A DNA stretch of 64,000 nucleotides from Paraphysoderma sedebokerense (Eukaryota; Blastocladiomycota; Physodermatomycetes; Physodermatales; Physodermataceae): positions 1-64,000 of the forward strand of contig JAHLJZ010000071.1 in NCBI GenBank assembly GCA_025602915.1, written 5' to 3'. Made by a program: the position numbers and the translations under genes. Position 1 is the stretch's first letter. Each line of letters opens with the position of its first letter. Below the pieces are notes generated by a model, which did not search any database, was not told the DNA's origin, and worked only from the letters and a program-made list of their open reading frames with translations. Positions 20,842-33,188 of this stretch are shown here, piece by piece.

Positions 20842-22104
20842 ATGGCATCCAAGTTATTACCACTCGGTATGTTGTTCACTTAATTATCATATTGAGCTGG
20901 ACACAAGTTATTGTATTGAGCTGTAGAATGAGGATCTGTTCAGATGTCAAATCGTAAGGAGGACAAAAGTTTCGAGAAATACATTGGCGGGCCATTTGAT
21001 GGATTTTATTTATTAGTTTAAATTCTGAAGAGGAAGATACAATATTTTTGTTCTATTTCTTTGCTGTTCAAAATTAAGGCATAGATTGTGGACGATTTAG
21101 GTTGATTCTTCAAATGTTTTGTTGTGCTTGGCGGGTTGGTTCGGTTTTATGTTGAGATCGAGGGATCTTTGCCTATATAGATCAAACGATCTGTGCTTCA
21201 CTATTTCAACTTTCTTACTTTTGGTTTATTTTTTGGAGTGACGCTTATATGAATTAGTCTATTAACTTTGACAATCTCTTTTCCCTGTTTTCCCGCCATG
21301 ACGATTCACTTTACGTTGCACATCCTTCGGTTATGGAATTAATGTGAATTCCGATAATTACCAAATGTGGATACAGAATTGATTGATAAATGTATCGGAT
21401 CTAGGATTTGGGTGATTATGAAATCAGATAAAGAATTTTCTGGAGTTTTGGTTGGATTCGATGATTATGTCAGTATCCTTTTTTTCGGGTGTTGAAAGTC
21501 ACTCATGCCTAAGATTAAAGAGAATTTGAAGTAATAGCAGCGTATGTGTGACGAAGCAGTCTGTAAGGAAGGTAGCAACGTAGCGTCCAAGTGAAATCTG
21601 GAAGTAGCTTAGTTTACAAGCAAAGCGGGAGCAGTGAAATAGTCTGACTATGATTTGAGAATTCCTTAACTATAACTTTTTCTTTGTGCGACCTCAGATA
21701 TGGTATTGGAGGATGTTACAGAATTGTAAGTTTTGGTATCTTCTCCTCTGTGTCATCATCTTCTGTTTGTCGCGGAGTATACGCGAGAAGGCTTGATTTT
21801 GCGATACTGACTACTCTTTGGGTCTTGTGTCTTCATATCTGTTCGACAATGTAAACAGTGAAGTTACCGCCGAAGGTCCCCGAAAGTCAAAGATGGATCA
21901 AATTCTGTTGAACGGGAACAATATCTGCATGGTGTGTAGCAACGTTTGTCCTCTTCGCAGGTAGCACAATCATTAATCTTTGCCAACATTTTTTCTCGAT
22001 TGTGTAAAGTTGATTCCTGGCGGAGAGTAAGTCTGATACTCCCTTATGCTAAAGCTTTTGTGATTTGACTCACATTCATTTGAAACAGGGGTCCAGATGT
22101 CTGA
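20842..22104 (+). CDS. LSM5: U6 snRNA-associated Sm-like protein LSm5
   Basis: Subunit of the LSm1-7 (mRNA decay) and LSm2-8 (U6 snRNP) heptameric rings. Six small exons: 20842-20866, 21377-21472, 21698-21725, 21859-21931, 22010-22026, 22089-22104, giving 84 residues against about 91 in human. The protein starts [20 protein letters not shown], continues with [17 protein letters not shown] (Sm1), [16 protein letters not shown], then [20 protein letters not shown] (Sm2) and ends PDV. The first intron is 510 bp, the longest in the window. Intron 4 uses an AAG 3' splice site, and one exon is only 17 nt. Identity is near-certain by sequence recall. An overlapping ATG at the stop codon is noted under findings. 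Confidence 0.96.
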
Positions 22105-23448
22105 AAATCTAACCGAGATGGACGTGACTCGTTTGGAACAGTGCCAAGGAGAATGGTGGATGTATTATGATGAACTAGGTTTTATTGTCAGCATTATTCG
22201 TTGAAGGAAGTAATAACAAAATTCGTTGAGGTGATTTGACATGGTTAATAATTCGTGGACTGTATTGATAGGTGACGAGTATTGAAATGGAAAATACAAG
22301 GTTGGACGTGTTGAAAGTGTTGGCCGCGGGCGATAAAGGTGAATAGATTAATAGTGAGCATGGCAGTTTGAGTTTAAGTTGTTTTTAATCATGTCGTGGT
22401 GATTAAGGTTTCTGAGCAAAAATTAAGGTACAAATATTGCGTCAAAGTTGCGGAATGTTTAATCATAGTTGCAGATAAAAGTTTGATCAAAGCGTATCAA
22501 ATTACAATCTGTCCGATGCAAGGATCGAAGCATCGTCCAACGAGCAAAACATGCAAAGTGCTGTGCGGGCGGAAAAGCAAAGTTTATTGATTTTTATGCC
22601 ATACTATGAAATTATGTGAATGCGTTTTTAGTTTTCAAAATGTGACTATACGCAATCCCACATGCAGATTGCAGCAACGCATTTTCCCTTGACACGTTTT
22701 GAGAATGTAGTGTCATCCAGGGATCAGCGACAGGTTTTCAGGACACCTGTGTCTACTGTCTCCCCCAGCAGGTAGTTATGTACAAAGTCTAAGAACTGAA
22801 TGTGGTTGCAGTCAATGCAGTCTGCATCTGTACTTGTAGTGATGGGGTTGGATGCGGCAGGGCAGCGTATTTGCGATTGGTGAGGGAGGAGCGATCGACT
22901 GCCAGATTGGGCGGGAGTGCATCAGGGCAGATTGGCGGGACGCGTGGAAGTCACGTGAAGAACAATGGGAATCCAAGTTCCGCCGACCGTGACAATGCGA
23001 GTGAGACTGGCTGCAGGATGATATTTGATACTGGGACAGGGGCGATGAATATATTACGCTGGATTGGATAATTAGATTCAAATACATTGGATCCAGCAGA
23101 CTCAGAACACATCCAACCACTCACCACTATACAGCACAGTCATGTCTGCACTCTGCTGATTGCCTCCTCATTGTATCTTGCACTCTGCTGTCGGCCCCAA
23201 TTCACTCAACATACCGCATCCCAACACACCCTCCGGTCCGTTCGCTAACAATCCCCTCGGTGCGCGCACAATCGAAAAATTTAAAAACCTATTAATAATT
23301 TTCGCTCATCTCCCCTCACAAACAATTTGACTTTTGCTCCCGAACCAAAAAAAATAACTCCGTTCCTCTCCGTCTTCAATATCGGGCCTCGTTCCTCGCA
23401 AATATACGAGACTTCAACCCTCATCTAGAACACTTTTCGTCGTCGCAC
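22105..23448. other. Intergenic region, about 1.3 kb
   Basis: Between LSM5 and the Zds1-like gene. A possible 55-codon two-exon frame lies at 22097-22346 (see findings). From about 23150 on, the DNA is pyrimidine-rich and AT-rich, fitting the leader and promoter of the Zds1-like gene. No RNA gene or repeat recognised. Confidence 0.4.
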
Positions 23449-26400
23449 ATGCTTTCCGCTGACCTCCCTTCCCTGTCATCACTCAACAACAACACCTTTT
23501 CATTTAACTCGCAGAATGACGACAATCAGACTTCTGTGTCTGAAAATATCGATAGCACTCATAGCAACTCTCCTCAGTCTTACCTTAACTCAGCACAAAA
23601 CTTCGCTGTACCCTCCTCCGTCTCCTCAAGTTTAAATGTCCTAGACCCGTCGGCATTATCCTTACTTCCACTCATCTACTACTCAGAGGCTTTTCAACGA
23701 GATTTAGGCCAGCCTGCAGAATCCATTGCATCGCCCCCGTCCCCAAAGAATTTCATTCAAGCTGAGCATATCCCTGAAATAGAGATAGCTCCTTGGGCCC
23801 GTAGTCCAGAATCGCTTCCGGTGACAAATTCATTGAATAAAGGAAAACTTCTGCGGAGAAAGAGTTTTAAAGAAAGTAGTACAGTGATCAAATCAGGAAG
23901 CAGCGGCAACTTGGTTGTAGAAAGCCTTGCTGAAATCCGAGAATTGATAGAAGATACCCAAAACAGTTCTGAAACCACTCCGGTAGATATCTCTTTTTCT
24001 CTAAACTGTACTCCTTGCAACATCAAGCATGTTCATTATTAGGGCACCTCCTACACCTTTGCAGCAATGATCGTACTAATTAAATTTACTTTTTAGAAAC
24101 CACGACGAAAAGTTTCGGTAAAACGCCGTGCCGCCCAGAAACGTCCAAAGTCACTCTCCCCTCCCTCCCATCGCAAGTTATCAATACATAGACGATATAA
24201 ATCACAGCCTTCTTTTCAACAGACTCAAGCTACATCTTTTTCGGCCTCTACCTTAAGATCATCCTCGTTTGAGATACCCATTGAACTCATCAACTTTTCG
24301 ATTCCTTCTTCCCCCAACTTAGTCCAGAGAGCCGGTTCACTAAAGCGAAGAACTGCGAGCCACCAAACAAATCAACCATCGTCCGAAAAAATACCATCTC
24401 AATCACAGGGTGCATCAGTCTTAGTCCATCCCGCACGATCGTCCAGTCTGAGCGCTAAAGATACTAACAGAAAGGCATTGACCCCCATGACATCGGCAGA
24501 TATCGATCAAGCAATCTCAACCTTGTCAAAGGTTCATCCAAAAAGGTCAGCTAGTCTTATGGCTTCGAAGGAGAAAGCCAAGCGAAAATCTGCAGTAGCT
24601 CCTGGTGAATTAGATCAGGCCTTACTAGGTCAAACCTTGACTACTGCATGTTCGACATCGTTACCTACCCCTGAATCGCCGAATGAACCAGGGGAGATGA
24701 AAATTATGCAGAAACCGATCTCGTCTGAACATTTTCCCACTAATCGAGTCAAAAAGTCGTCCTCCCTATTTTCCTTTTCTTCGTACCGCTCACCTCAGAA
24801 TTCGGCGGACGGCAAACTCAGTTTTCGCTTGGGAAAGAAAAAGCAACCAATGTCGCTCAATAAGAATGTAAATGATACCGACCAGAGAAAGCCGATACCA
24901 CGCAGATTCTCATCTTCATCTCTTGACTCCTCGGCTCTGAATTTGTCAAATTCCTTGCCGTCACCTTCGCCATCGCCCCCGTTATCAAACACAGAGCCAG
25001 AGTTTATCCCCTTACACACCGACAATGATCAACCGGAAACCTCAAACGTATTCCATGAACATCCGCTTGATACAAATGATCACCTGTCTGGCTCCGACAA
25101 CTTGTTGGAACCGAAACGAAAAGTGTCGAGCCCCAGTCTCAACGCTGTATTGACCTCTCTGATAATGATTCGCCGAAAAAGCGGTTCTGCATCATGCAAA
25201 GTATCCCCACCACCATCACCACCCAATCCCGAAGATCAATGTTTGGATTCACCGAAGGAGTCAAACGACTCGGCACAAATCATCAAACCGAGACCTCGCT
25301 CAATGTTGCCAAAACTGAACTTGGATTTTGAGGCACTTAGTGAAGCATTCGGATTAGTCGATACTCAAGGATCGCTAGTAGAAGGAAAAGATGGAATTTT
25401 ATCCCCCAAAAAGTCTTCAGACTCCATACAGTCACACGATTCTGGCTTCGAAGAAGGCAAGAATGACGTTGAAAGTAACCTTCCAAACTGTTCAGATCAA
25501 TTGGAACCCTCAACACCAGCGAACGAGAAAAGGAGAAAAAGCATATCTAAAGCAGTTCAAGATTTCATCAAATCTTCTGAAACGGGTCAGGTCCTGGATT
25601 CTGTGGAACGTATTGATCAATTGGCGATGAATTCTGAAATGTCACCGGATGACGTTATAGCTGAAAATGAAGAAGATTTTAAGAAATCCAATAAGACTAA
25701 AGTGTATACCCGTGGTTGGGGCTGGATGGTGTGGGCTAAAAAAGCGATGGAGGAGAAGAATGGCGAACTTACTCTGCCTACAGAAGAATATCTAGAAAAA
25801 AGCGAGAAATCGGATAAGAACAAGACTGGGACCATTAAAAAACTGCGCCGTAAGAGTGGGATGTTACTGAATGCATTTCTACCTGATAATGGTAAGTCAT
25901 TATGCATAGGAGTTCATCTTTTACATTAACATGTTCATTAACTTTACATATCTTCTTGACTTACTTAGCAATCACAGAGGAAAAGGAATCTGTAGACGAA
26001 ACTACAACTACAACTTCTCCAAGATCGCATCCATCATCCCCCTCTGCATCCCCTTCACTTTCCCCTTTGGCGGCCGCATCCTCGACTTCTGATTTCAAAC
26101 TCGAAGTTCTGCACATTGATCCGGACTCACCGTTACTACAAGATACCATGCCGTTACCTCTAATCCTGCCGCCACCGTCATTATCCAACTCTCTTCCACT
26201 TCCTCCCCTTTCGAAACTTGCCAATGACGATTCTAGTAATACGCGACTTCAAAATCCCAAAGGGTTGATGATGATTCCCTCTATGGCGTTACCCTCCTTA
26301 TTCGGCTTTAGAAATGGAAAAGAAAATTTGAATGTGCAGGGGAAGAGCAGCAGCATGCTTGACGCGGCTGTGGAACAAGAGGTTAGTTCTTTTGAATCGA

Positions 26401-27650
26401 AACGAAAAAGTTTACTATATGGTAGACCGTTACCCCCGATACCTCAACAAGCGGCAGTAGAGTTAGATTCTTCGGACAAAATTTCAGGAAAGCCTCTTGC
26501 AATCGCAGATACCACGTCGGAAGCAATGTCTCGGAGTGTTTCTGTTCGACTTTCTCCCATCCTTGAACGATTCATTTGTAAACTTGCTCATCAAAAACTG
26601 TCACATCCGAAAACTCATCTTCGCAATCAAGTCCTTTTGTCTAATATGCTCATATGGTACTTTTCAATTTCCGCGTCCGACGCTGCCTCCGATGTGGTTG
26701 ACTTGAACATGTCAACTCAAGTTCCCACAGAGATGTCGGGATTGACAGACGTGTTTGCAAAGAACGGTGCGCCGTCAGTTCCGGTATCCGGAAACTTTGA
26801 ACCATCAGACGATACCTATACGAAAGGCCCTGACCGTCCGCAGCCCAAGATGGCGGTGGTCTGGCGGAATGGACGTTTTAGAGTAGTTAAGCCTGATCAG
26901 AGGGCAGATGTCGATGGTATCAGTGACAAAACTGAGAATGGACCGTCTTCTCGAAGATCGAGATCTGGTAAACGTTCAAGACGAAAACGATCTAGTCACC
27001 GACACCAAAATCCCAATGAGCCGGTGAAAAAAGTGATTACAATGAGTGGGAAAGTAGTTTACATTGGCGGTTCCGGACCAAATTCATCGTCAGATTCTGA
27101 CGGTCATCATCGCCGACGCAAATCAAAGTCTAAATCGAAAAGATACTCTAAAAGATCCAGTTCCGATTCTGATTCGACCTCTGACTCCGCCTCTCCTACG
27201 TCTTCTTCAGATTCTGGATCCGACTCCGAAACCGACTCTGATTCCGATTCCGACAATGAAGAAATCTACACCGACTTTCACTCACCTTCTTCTTCCTCGT
27301 CTTCCGATGCTTACTCTTTCACCATTTCCCCAAAACGAAGAAGTACTCAACTCACTCAAAAACCGTTACTCAGTTTCACCAAAGACGAGTTAAGTTCTGT
27401 CGTTTACGATCCCTCAATTACCGACGAGCCCGTCGATTTAAGCGACGACAAAGTCACCACCACCACGAAAGAAAAAACAAAAGAAAAGAATAACCTAAAA
27501 CCCAAAACAAAATCGAAACCCGATCGAAAATTGAAATCCAAAAAAACCGAACCCAAAAATTTAATCGTCCAAGATGACGAAGACGATGAAGTACCATTAG
27601 GGTTAATGTTTGCTTCCAAAAAAAAACACGAACGGACGGGATACCCGTAA
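23449..27650 (+). CDS. Zds1/Zds2-like protein with Zds C-terminal domain
   Basis: Three exons: 23449 to 23982 or 24030 (two in-phase donors), 24097-25891, 25969-27650; about 1335-1350 residues. In yeast Zds1/2 restrain PP2A-Cdc55 to promote mitotic exit and polarity. Most of the protein is Ser/Pro-rich and disordered. At about residues 745-765 is a Trp motif (KVYTRGWGWMVWAKKAMEE). The diagnostic part, at about residues 970-1030, is ILERFICKLAHQKLSHPKTH then LRNQVLLSNMLIWYF, matching the Zds_C consensus (IYRLSHLKL...LRQQVLLSNFMYAYL). Unlike yeast Zds1, a further 350 residues follow, with RSRSGKRSRRKRSSHRHQN and an Asp/Ser run that look like nuclear-targeting and phosphorylation-rich tail. Zds identity rests mainly on the C-terminal domain. 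Confidence 0.8.
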
Positions 27651-28887
27651 ACACTAGATGTTAATTCTCAACTCCACAAATCAAATCACCAAGCGTCACA
27701 AAAACAAAGGAAAAAATAAATAAATATGGAAATAGTGAAATAGTAAAATGATGTATCCCTTGTACTTTTATTTTCCACATCAATGGATTGGTTTAGTTCA
27801 CTTTAGGTTCCTTAGTTTTGGAGTTTACGTTTACCCATCACACTCAAAATTGTATTTTTCTTTGGTTGTTTATTTTTTTTTGTACCTTCCATAATCATTG
27901 TTACCAATTTAATAATATTTAATCATTACGATACTTCCTACAACTCCCATACTTTGAATCTCCTCTCCTCCATTCCAATCCCCCATTCCGTTTCCTATTC
28001 ATGGTTTTTTCTTTTTTTATCTTTAATTTTTCGCGTTGTTTCAGACTGATTTAGTCCGGTTTAGTTTGACCTGGTTATTCGGGTTGATGGGGTTAGAGTT
28101 TGAGCGGGGTAATTTGTACGGAATGAATTTGACAAGTTGTAGAATAAATACACAAATCAAAATCAAATGGAATTATTTAGATTCGTTGTATTCAATCCAA
28201 TCTCTCCACGTACCTCTGGTTGTTTTCTTTGGTGTGTTACATTGTACCACTATTTATTACGATTTAGTCCGGTCCCACCTTAACCCAGTTCAACAAGCAC
28301 AATCCATCCCCGGCCCACGATATTAGGGCACATAGTGGGACCCCACACTTAAAAACTTGATTTAATTCCAAAATTCCAAAAGACTCGAGGACTTCAACGA
28401 TTGAAATTGTACATGCTACCACTTTTATAATCATTCATTATTAAAACGTACAAAGTTACATTTGACCCACCCAAACCAAAACACAAAAAAAAACTTCAGA
28501 AACATAAAACTATGAACGAAACACCATGCAAAAAGCAAAGACACCATGCAAAAAGCAAAGATAGTTGATACAAAAGTTACAGAAAAAACTGGGGAGGGGA
28601 TTATATTATACAATTGAAAGGTGGGTACATCAAACGCGTACAAAATAGAAAGAAGAGTTTAGAGAGAAAGTGAAAATCGAAGTGGTTTGTAGTTGACTGG
28701 TGTTTTAAGAGTTACAAAAGGGGTAAGGGAAAAAGTAAAAAGTATATTATAATTTACAATTGTGATGCTAAAGAGATTCGGTCAACTGGATGGGGTAAGA
28801 TATTTAATTTGGAAGTAATAATCAAGGGGAGTAGGGTGAAGGCGAGGTAAGGGGAGGGGAAGAGGGTAAAACAAGTACACGGGTTTT
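27651..28887. other. Convergent intergenic region, about 1.2 kb, with a perfect 20-bp tandem duplication
   Basis: Between the 3' ends of the Zds1-like gene (+) and the WC-1-like gene (-). AT-rich. Bases 28521-28540 and 28541-28560 are identical copies of a 20-bp unit. I looked for a GATA-type zinc-finger exon of the minus-strand gene here and saw none. Confidence 0.5.
28521..28560. repeat. Two perfect tandem copies of a 20-bp unit
   Basis: The unit ACACCATGCAAAAAGCAAAG occurs twice with no mismatch. Lack of divergence suggests a recent duplication by slippage. Confidence 0.9.
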
Positions 28888-31800
28888 TTACGATTGTTGC
28901 CGTCTCTGTGAGGTTTCATAGAAAAAGAGAGAGAAAAAAAAAAAGATCAGATATATTACGTCGAGTTAGAAAAAGTCCACTATTTCGTACCTTTTTATGG
29001 TTTCTGCTCGTCAACGCTGTATCCAATTCTTCCAATTCATTCTTCAATCTCCTATTCTGCATTCTCAACTGATGCAATTCGTACTGCCAACTCGTACATC
29101 TAACGGGACTCAACACTTCAAACAAATCATCATGATCCTTGTCGATACTCGTCACAGGGTAGACTCTTTTCGCTGATATACCGTTCGCGGTTCCATTGAC
29201 GGCGGCGTTGGGGTTGTTGGGATCGTAGTTGACGGATTCGATGATATCGTTGCATTTGTGGAGGATGAACTTTATGGGTGAAGATTCTGAACCGTCGCCG
29301 TTTCCAGGGAAAAAGGTTGAATTGACAATCAAATATTCTCCTTTTTTGTTTTTTAATCGATGTTGTAGACGGACAATTTTGCCAGACGAGATTTGATTCA
29401 GTGCGTTTTGAAGTTCGGTCACATCGTCACCGTGGACGAAATCTAATAATGACCGCCCTAACAGTTCTGCCGGGGTAAATCCAAGCATGGGTATCGCATC
29501 GCTCGAACAATTCAAGTATAGGCCTTCCAGCGATAGTTTACTCCAAATGTCTGATTCAGACACTCCTCCAACTCTATCGAGATCTAATTTATGAAGCTTG
29601 GAAACAGGTCTTTCACGACCTGTCAGTACCACAAACTTTTTCCCTTTTGATTTTTCACCCTGCGAACATTTTCCGGAAACTTCCACCCAGATGTACCCCG
29701 AATGTTTTCGCCGTATTCGATAAACGATATTGACCGTGCTCATGCCGTTTGACGAATCTTTGAGTTCTCTCATCACCGATACCAAATCACCGGGGTGACA
29801 AAACTCGGAGAGAGAGTGACCTATCAGTTCGTCTTCGTCGTATTCTAATAGCCGCCGACAGTCCGGTGACACGTACAGGAATACGCCTCGGAGGGATAAA
29901 ACGTGGGCAAAGTCGATCTGTTCGATCAGAGAGCGGTAAAAGATATCTTCGGCTTCGGTTTGGTCTGCCGTGCCTATGAGTTGCGTCAAATCCACAGCGA
30001 ATGTGGATCCGTGGGCAGTGAGGGAGGGTTTGCATAGGTCCGAACCCATCGTATCTCGTGCATCCGACATTGACGCTATATTCCAAATAACAATGTCAGT
30101 CAACGAATTTGAAATTACAGTCTTCCTCGCAAAGAAATCAAGTCAAAAGCCTACCACGGGGAGTATTGATCGGAACATCGGCAATTTGATAGTTTACGAC
30201 ATAAGTTCCATCTACGAAACATGTGTTAACTCGATTTGTTCAAGACGCTACAAACGGTTTAAAAGGTAAACAGACCTTTCATTCGATTCATGATGCTGTT
30301 TGGCTGTTCCACTAAATCCACTTGAAATCCAACAAAATACGCTATCTCGTCCGGGTTTTCCCACGATATCGGTATAATGGTGATCAAATTGATGAAAGGC
30401 TACGACAATCCGATTAGATTTAATGTCTCATCTGAGAGGGCGGAAAATTGAAAAAAACCACATACCTCACCGCCTTTGCGATAATTGATGAGCGTATACT
30501 GGCATTCTTTGAACTCTGCTATACTTTTCTTCAGACTATAGACTGTGGCATTGTCAGTGTATCGTCGATAAGATCCCTCATTGACGAATCCGTCGGGCTA
30601 GCAGGGAGAAGAGATAAGTGTGTTTAGGTTAGTGACGGGTGGACCTGGATGAGAATGGACTGAGACTCAAGGCATACCGATTGCAAGAATCGACAATTTT
30701 TGCCGACTAAAATAAAGAAATGTAAAATCAGAGATTAGCAAATTCCTGTCGTCCAAACTCACCTGGGCTGAACAAGAAAAGTCTACATACCGCACTCAGC
30801 CGCAGTGTACCCTGTGAGTTTTTCAAATGTATCAGATATGTATACTATCGGGTGATCAGGTTTTCGAGCGTCCGAGACCACAAACGAACAACTAGATGAA
30901 CGAGTGTTAGTCGATTCGAGAGATTTGAGAAATATCTGTTGTTTGTCGCTCAAAGACTATTTTGTAATTTACCTCATGTCCACTGGACCAATGGAGACCT
31001 GCGGGTTTGGACGAGTCGCCACTTTGGCGAGGACTCCAATCATATCGAAACCAGAACACTGTGTCAGAGAGAAATCATGTCAGGGGAATTGTAACCATTT
31101 GGCTTTTCAGAAGGAGTGAAGACTCTTACAGAGTATAATCCCGGGACATTTGTCTTTGCTTTATTCGCTGTGATTGAGAAGAAGACAAGAGATTCTTAGA
31201 ATACTGAACATGATGATTAGCAGCTTGGTGCCAGAGCAAAAGAACCGTACCAGTTGATTGCTTTGGAGGCTCGACTCTTTCCCCCTGACGAAGCATCTGC
31301 ATGGCTCTAGTATTGTGCGGTGTTGAATCTAGCAGACTCGATCCGTTGGACGGAGGAATGATATTGTCAAAGGCGGAGAGGTCTTGGGGGAATGATCTGG
31401 ATTGTTGCTGGTGGTGTGATTGTGGCGGCTGCAGCATATCGGTGGGAGAGATAGCCCAGTTAGCGGAATCAGGAGATAATTGCTGTTTATCAGAATCGTG
31501 GTGAGACTGAGAGTGAGGGCTGAGTAGTTGTAGTGTTGCAGGTTAGGAGGTAGGGACAAAGGAAAAAAAAAGTAAGAAAAGCAAAAACGAGTAGAACGCA
31601 TCGACAGGGGTGTGGCGCAGACAGATGAAAGTCGGGGGGATAAAATTTTTTTTTTCGTTGAGGGGACAGCATTGGGAGTGAGGGAGGTTGAGTTGGATTG
31701 TCGGGGGACGGAGGATGATGAGGTAAGGGGGAGGATGGGAAGGAGGAAAAGAGAAAAAAGAGGGGAGGGTTAGTTTGTGCTAGAGGAATTCCGAGGTAAG

Positions 31801-31952
31801 TGGGGGGAGAGAGATTACTTGAGGGGGTGTTGTGAGTTGGGTTGGTGGGCAAAGGAGGGATGGAGGGGTTGCGGTTGCGGGTGAGGATGAGGGCGTGGAG
31901 GAAGGTGGTGGTTGCGGTGGTGGAGGATGTGCTGTTGCGGGCTGTTGTCCAT
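28888..31952 (-). CDS. White collar-1 type blue-light receptor (LOV + two PAS), no zinc finger
   Basis: Eleven exons (minus): 31952-31819, 31519-31251, 31167-31130, 31058-30973, 30891-30791, 30706-30678, 30597-30466, 30399-30276, 30211-30155, 30075-28991, 28905-28888; 690 residues. FAD-binding LOV photosensor and transcription regulator (WC-1/MadA). The His/Gln/Pro-rich N-terminus is followed by VPGLYSCSGFDMIGVLAKVA. The LOV domain spans about residues 155-270: CSFVVSDARKPDHPIVYISD, LTGYTAAECVGKNCRFLQS with photoactive Cys214, YRKGGEPFINLITIIPISW and FVGFQVDLVEQPNSIM. Two more PAS domains cover about 345-590. The end, RCTSWQYELHQLRMQNRRLK then HKKRRQQS, matches the family's basic region, but translation stops there without the GATA finger present in Neurospora WC-1, as in basidiomycete WC-1. 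Nuclear. Confidence 0.93.
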
Positions 31953-32055
31953 GTGAGTTGGGGAGGGTGTGATGTGATGTGAGTGGAGCGGAGACTGTGA
32001 GCGAGCAGTGGGGGCGATCTAGAGTGATTCCACCGAGCAGTCGCCAGTAGCAGCG

Positions 32056-32138
32056 TAGTGAGTGAGTGAGTAGAGTGAGTGGAGTGAGTAAGAGTGAGTA
32101 GAGTGAGTAGAGTAGAGCGAGTAGAGTAGAGTGAGGGA
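32056..32138. repeat. GAGT/GAGTA microsatellite
   Basis: An imperfect array of GAGTGAGT and GAGTAGAGT units, all in one strand orientation, just upstream of the photoreceptor's first exon. Produced by slippage; its length is likely variable. Confidence 0.85.
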
Positions 32139-32920
32139 GTGCAAGCAAGCAGTGGTGGATGTCGAATGTTTGCCTATGCTTTGCAGTGCTCTCTCTGCCT
32201 GTTGGGTGCTATGTGTAATGTTCTGCTACGGGGGGAATTGTCCCCTCACTCCGCGGATGACTAATCCTCCTGTCTGCCCACTTTCTCCCTCCCTCCAATC
32301 TCTCTCGGCCGGAAATTCCACTCCATCCCACTCCATCACACTCTCTCACACTCTCGCCATACTTCATAGTCCCATTTATTCATTCACTCATTCTGCACCC
32401 TCTTCTTCAAGTATACATCCCCCGCTTGTCACGTCGGCTTTGCCCTCCAGGATGCATGGCTCACCCTGACTGCCATTGTATCGCCCTCTGTATCGCTCCC
32501 TGTCACTTCTCTGTCGCCGTCATACCGAGATGGGCAATTGTGCTTTGTGAATCCCTCCCGCTCCACAAAACACTCATCCCCATCATCCATTGCCCCTCCT
32601 TTGTGATCTACACACTATCTACACTCATCTGGACTCTGCAATCTCTGTGCTGATAATTGCCCCTTATCCCAAGTAAACTCCACGCTCCATGCAAGACTTG
32701 AAAAAGTATTCTCCCAGAGACCTGCCTCACAAAAAAGGTCTTGCACACTTAATTAGTCTGAATAGAATTACCGTTCCCTACGGCCTACAGTGCCTATGCA
32801 TCCCTTGTTGCGCAACCACTCACCCAAAATGGGGCGGTGGCACTGCAGTCGCGAATGTTGTGGAATGTGGCTGGGTAATCAATTATCACTATCGCCCAAA
32901 TCGGCCGATCTGCTCCTCTT

Positions 32921-32937
32921 GCCACGTGGCCACGTGC
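32921..32937. promoter_or_regulatory. Double CACGTG palindrome
   Basis: GCCACGTGGCCACGTGC contains two E-box cores at 32923-32928 and 32931-32936, eight bases apart, within a perfect GCCACGTGGC palindrome. It lies about 970 bp upstream of the photoreceptor ATG. A bHLH site is a plausible reading; regulation is not shown. Confidence 0.35.
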
Positions 32938-33188
32938 AATGATGCCATCACTTGGATCGGCACTTTTTCGCGACTCGCGAGAAACACTGCAAAAGTGGCA
33001 TGCAAACCAAAGAGGCAATTAACATTATGGCAACACAGAAACCCACAGATCAGCATTCGAGACCGAGAGCCGCAGAACAGCCATTTATTTTTGTACCTTC
33101 GCCTCAGTCCAACACTTCTACAGCTGAGAACTTGAGAGCACATAGGAACCGGTCAACAAGACTTATACCCAAGATACAATCCAGTATC

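Larger units (their letters stand above)
31953..33183. other. Gene-poor region upstream of the photoreceptor gene
   Basis: Purine/pyrimidine-skewed DNA that includes a GAGT-type microsatellite (32056-32138) and, at 32921-32937, a double E-box palindrome. Open frames here are low-complexity translations and are not called as genes. Confidence 0.45.

Noticed and set aside
31490-32148. Two long minus-strand Pro/Leu/Ser-rich frames
   Set aside because: They are translations of C-rich, microsatellite-bearing leader DNA; only one short exon inside (31952-31819) fits the photoreceptor's phase.
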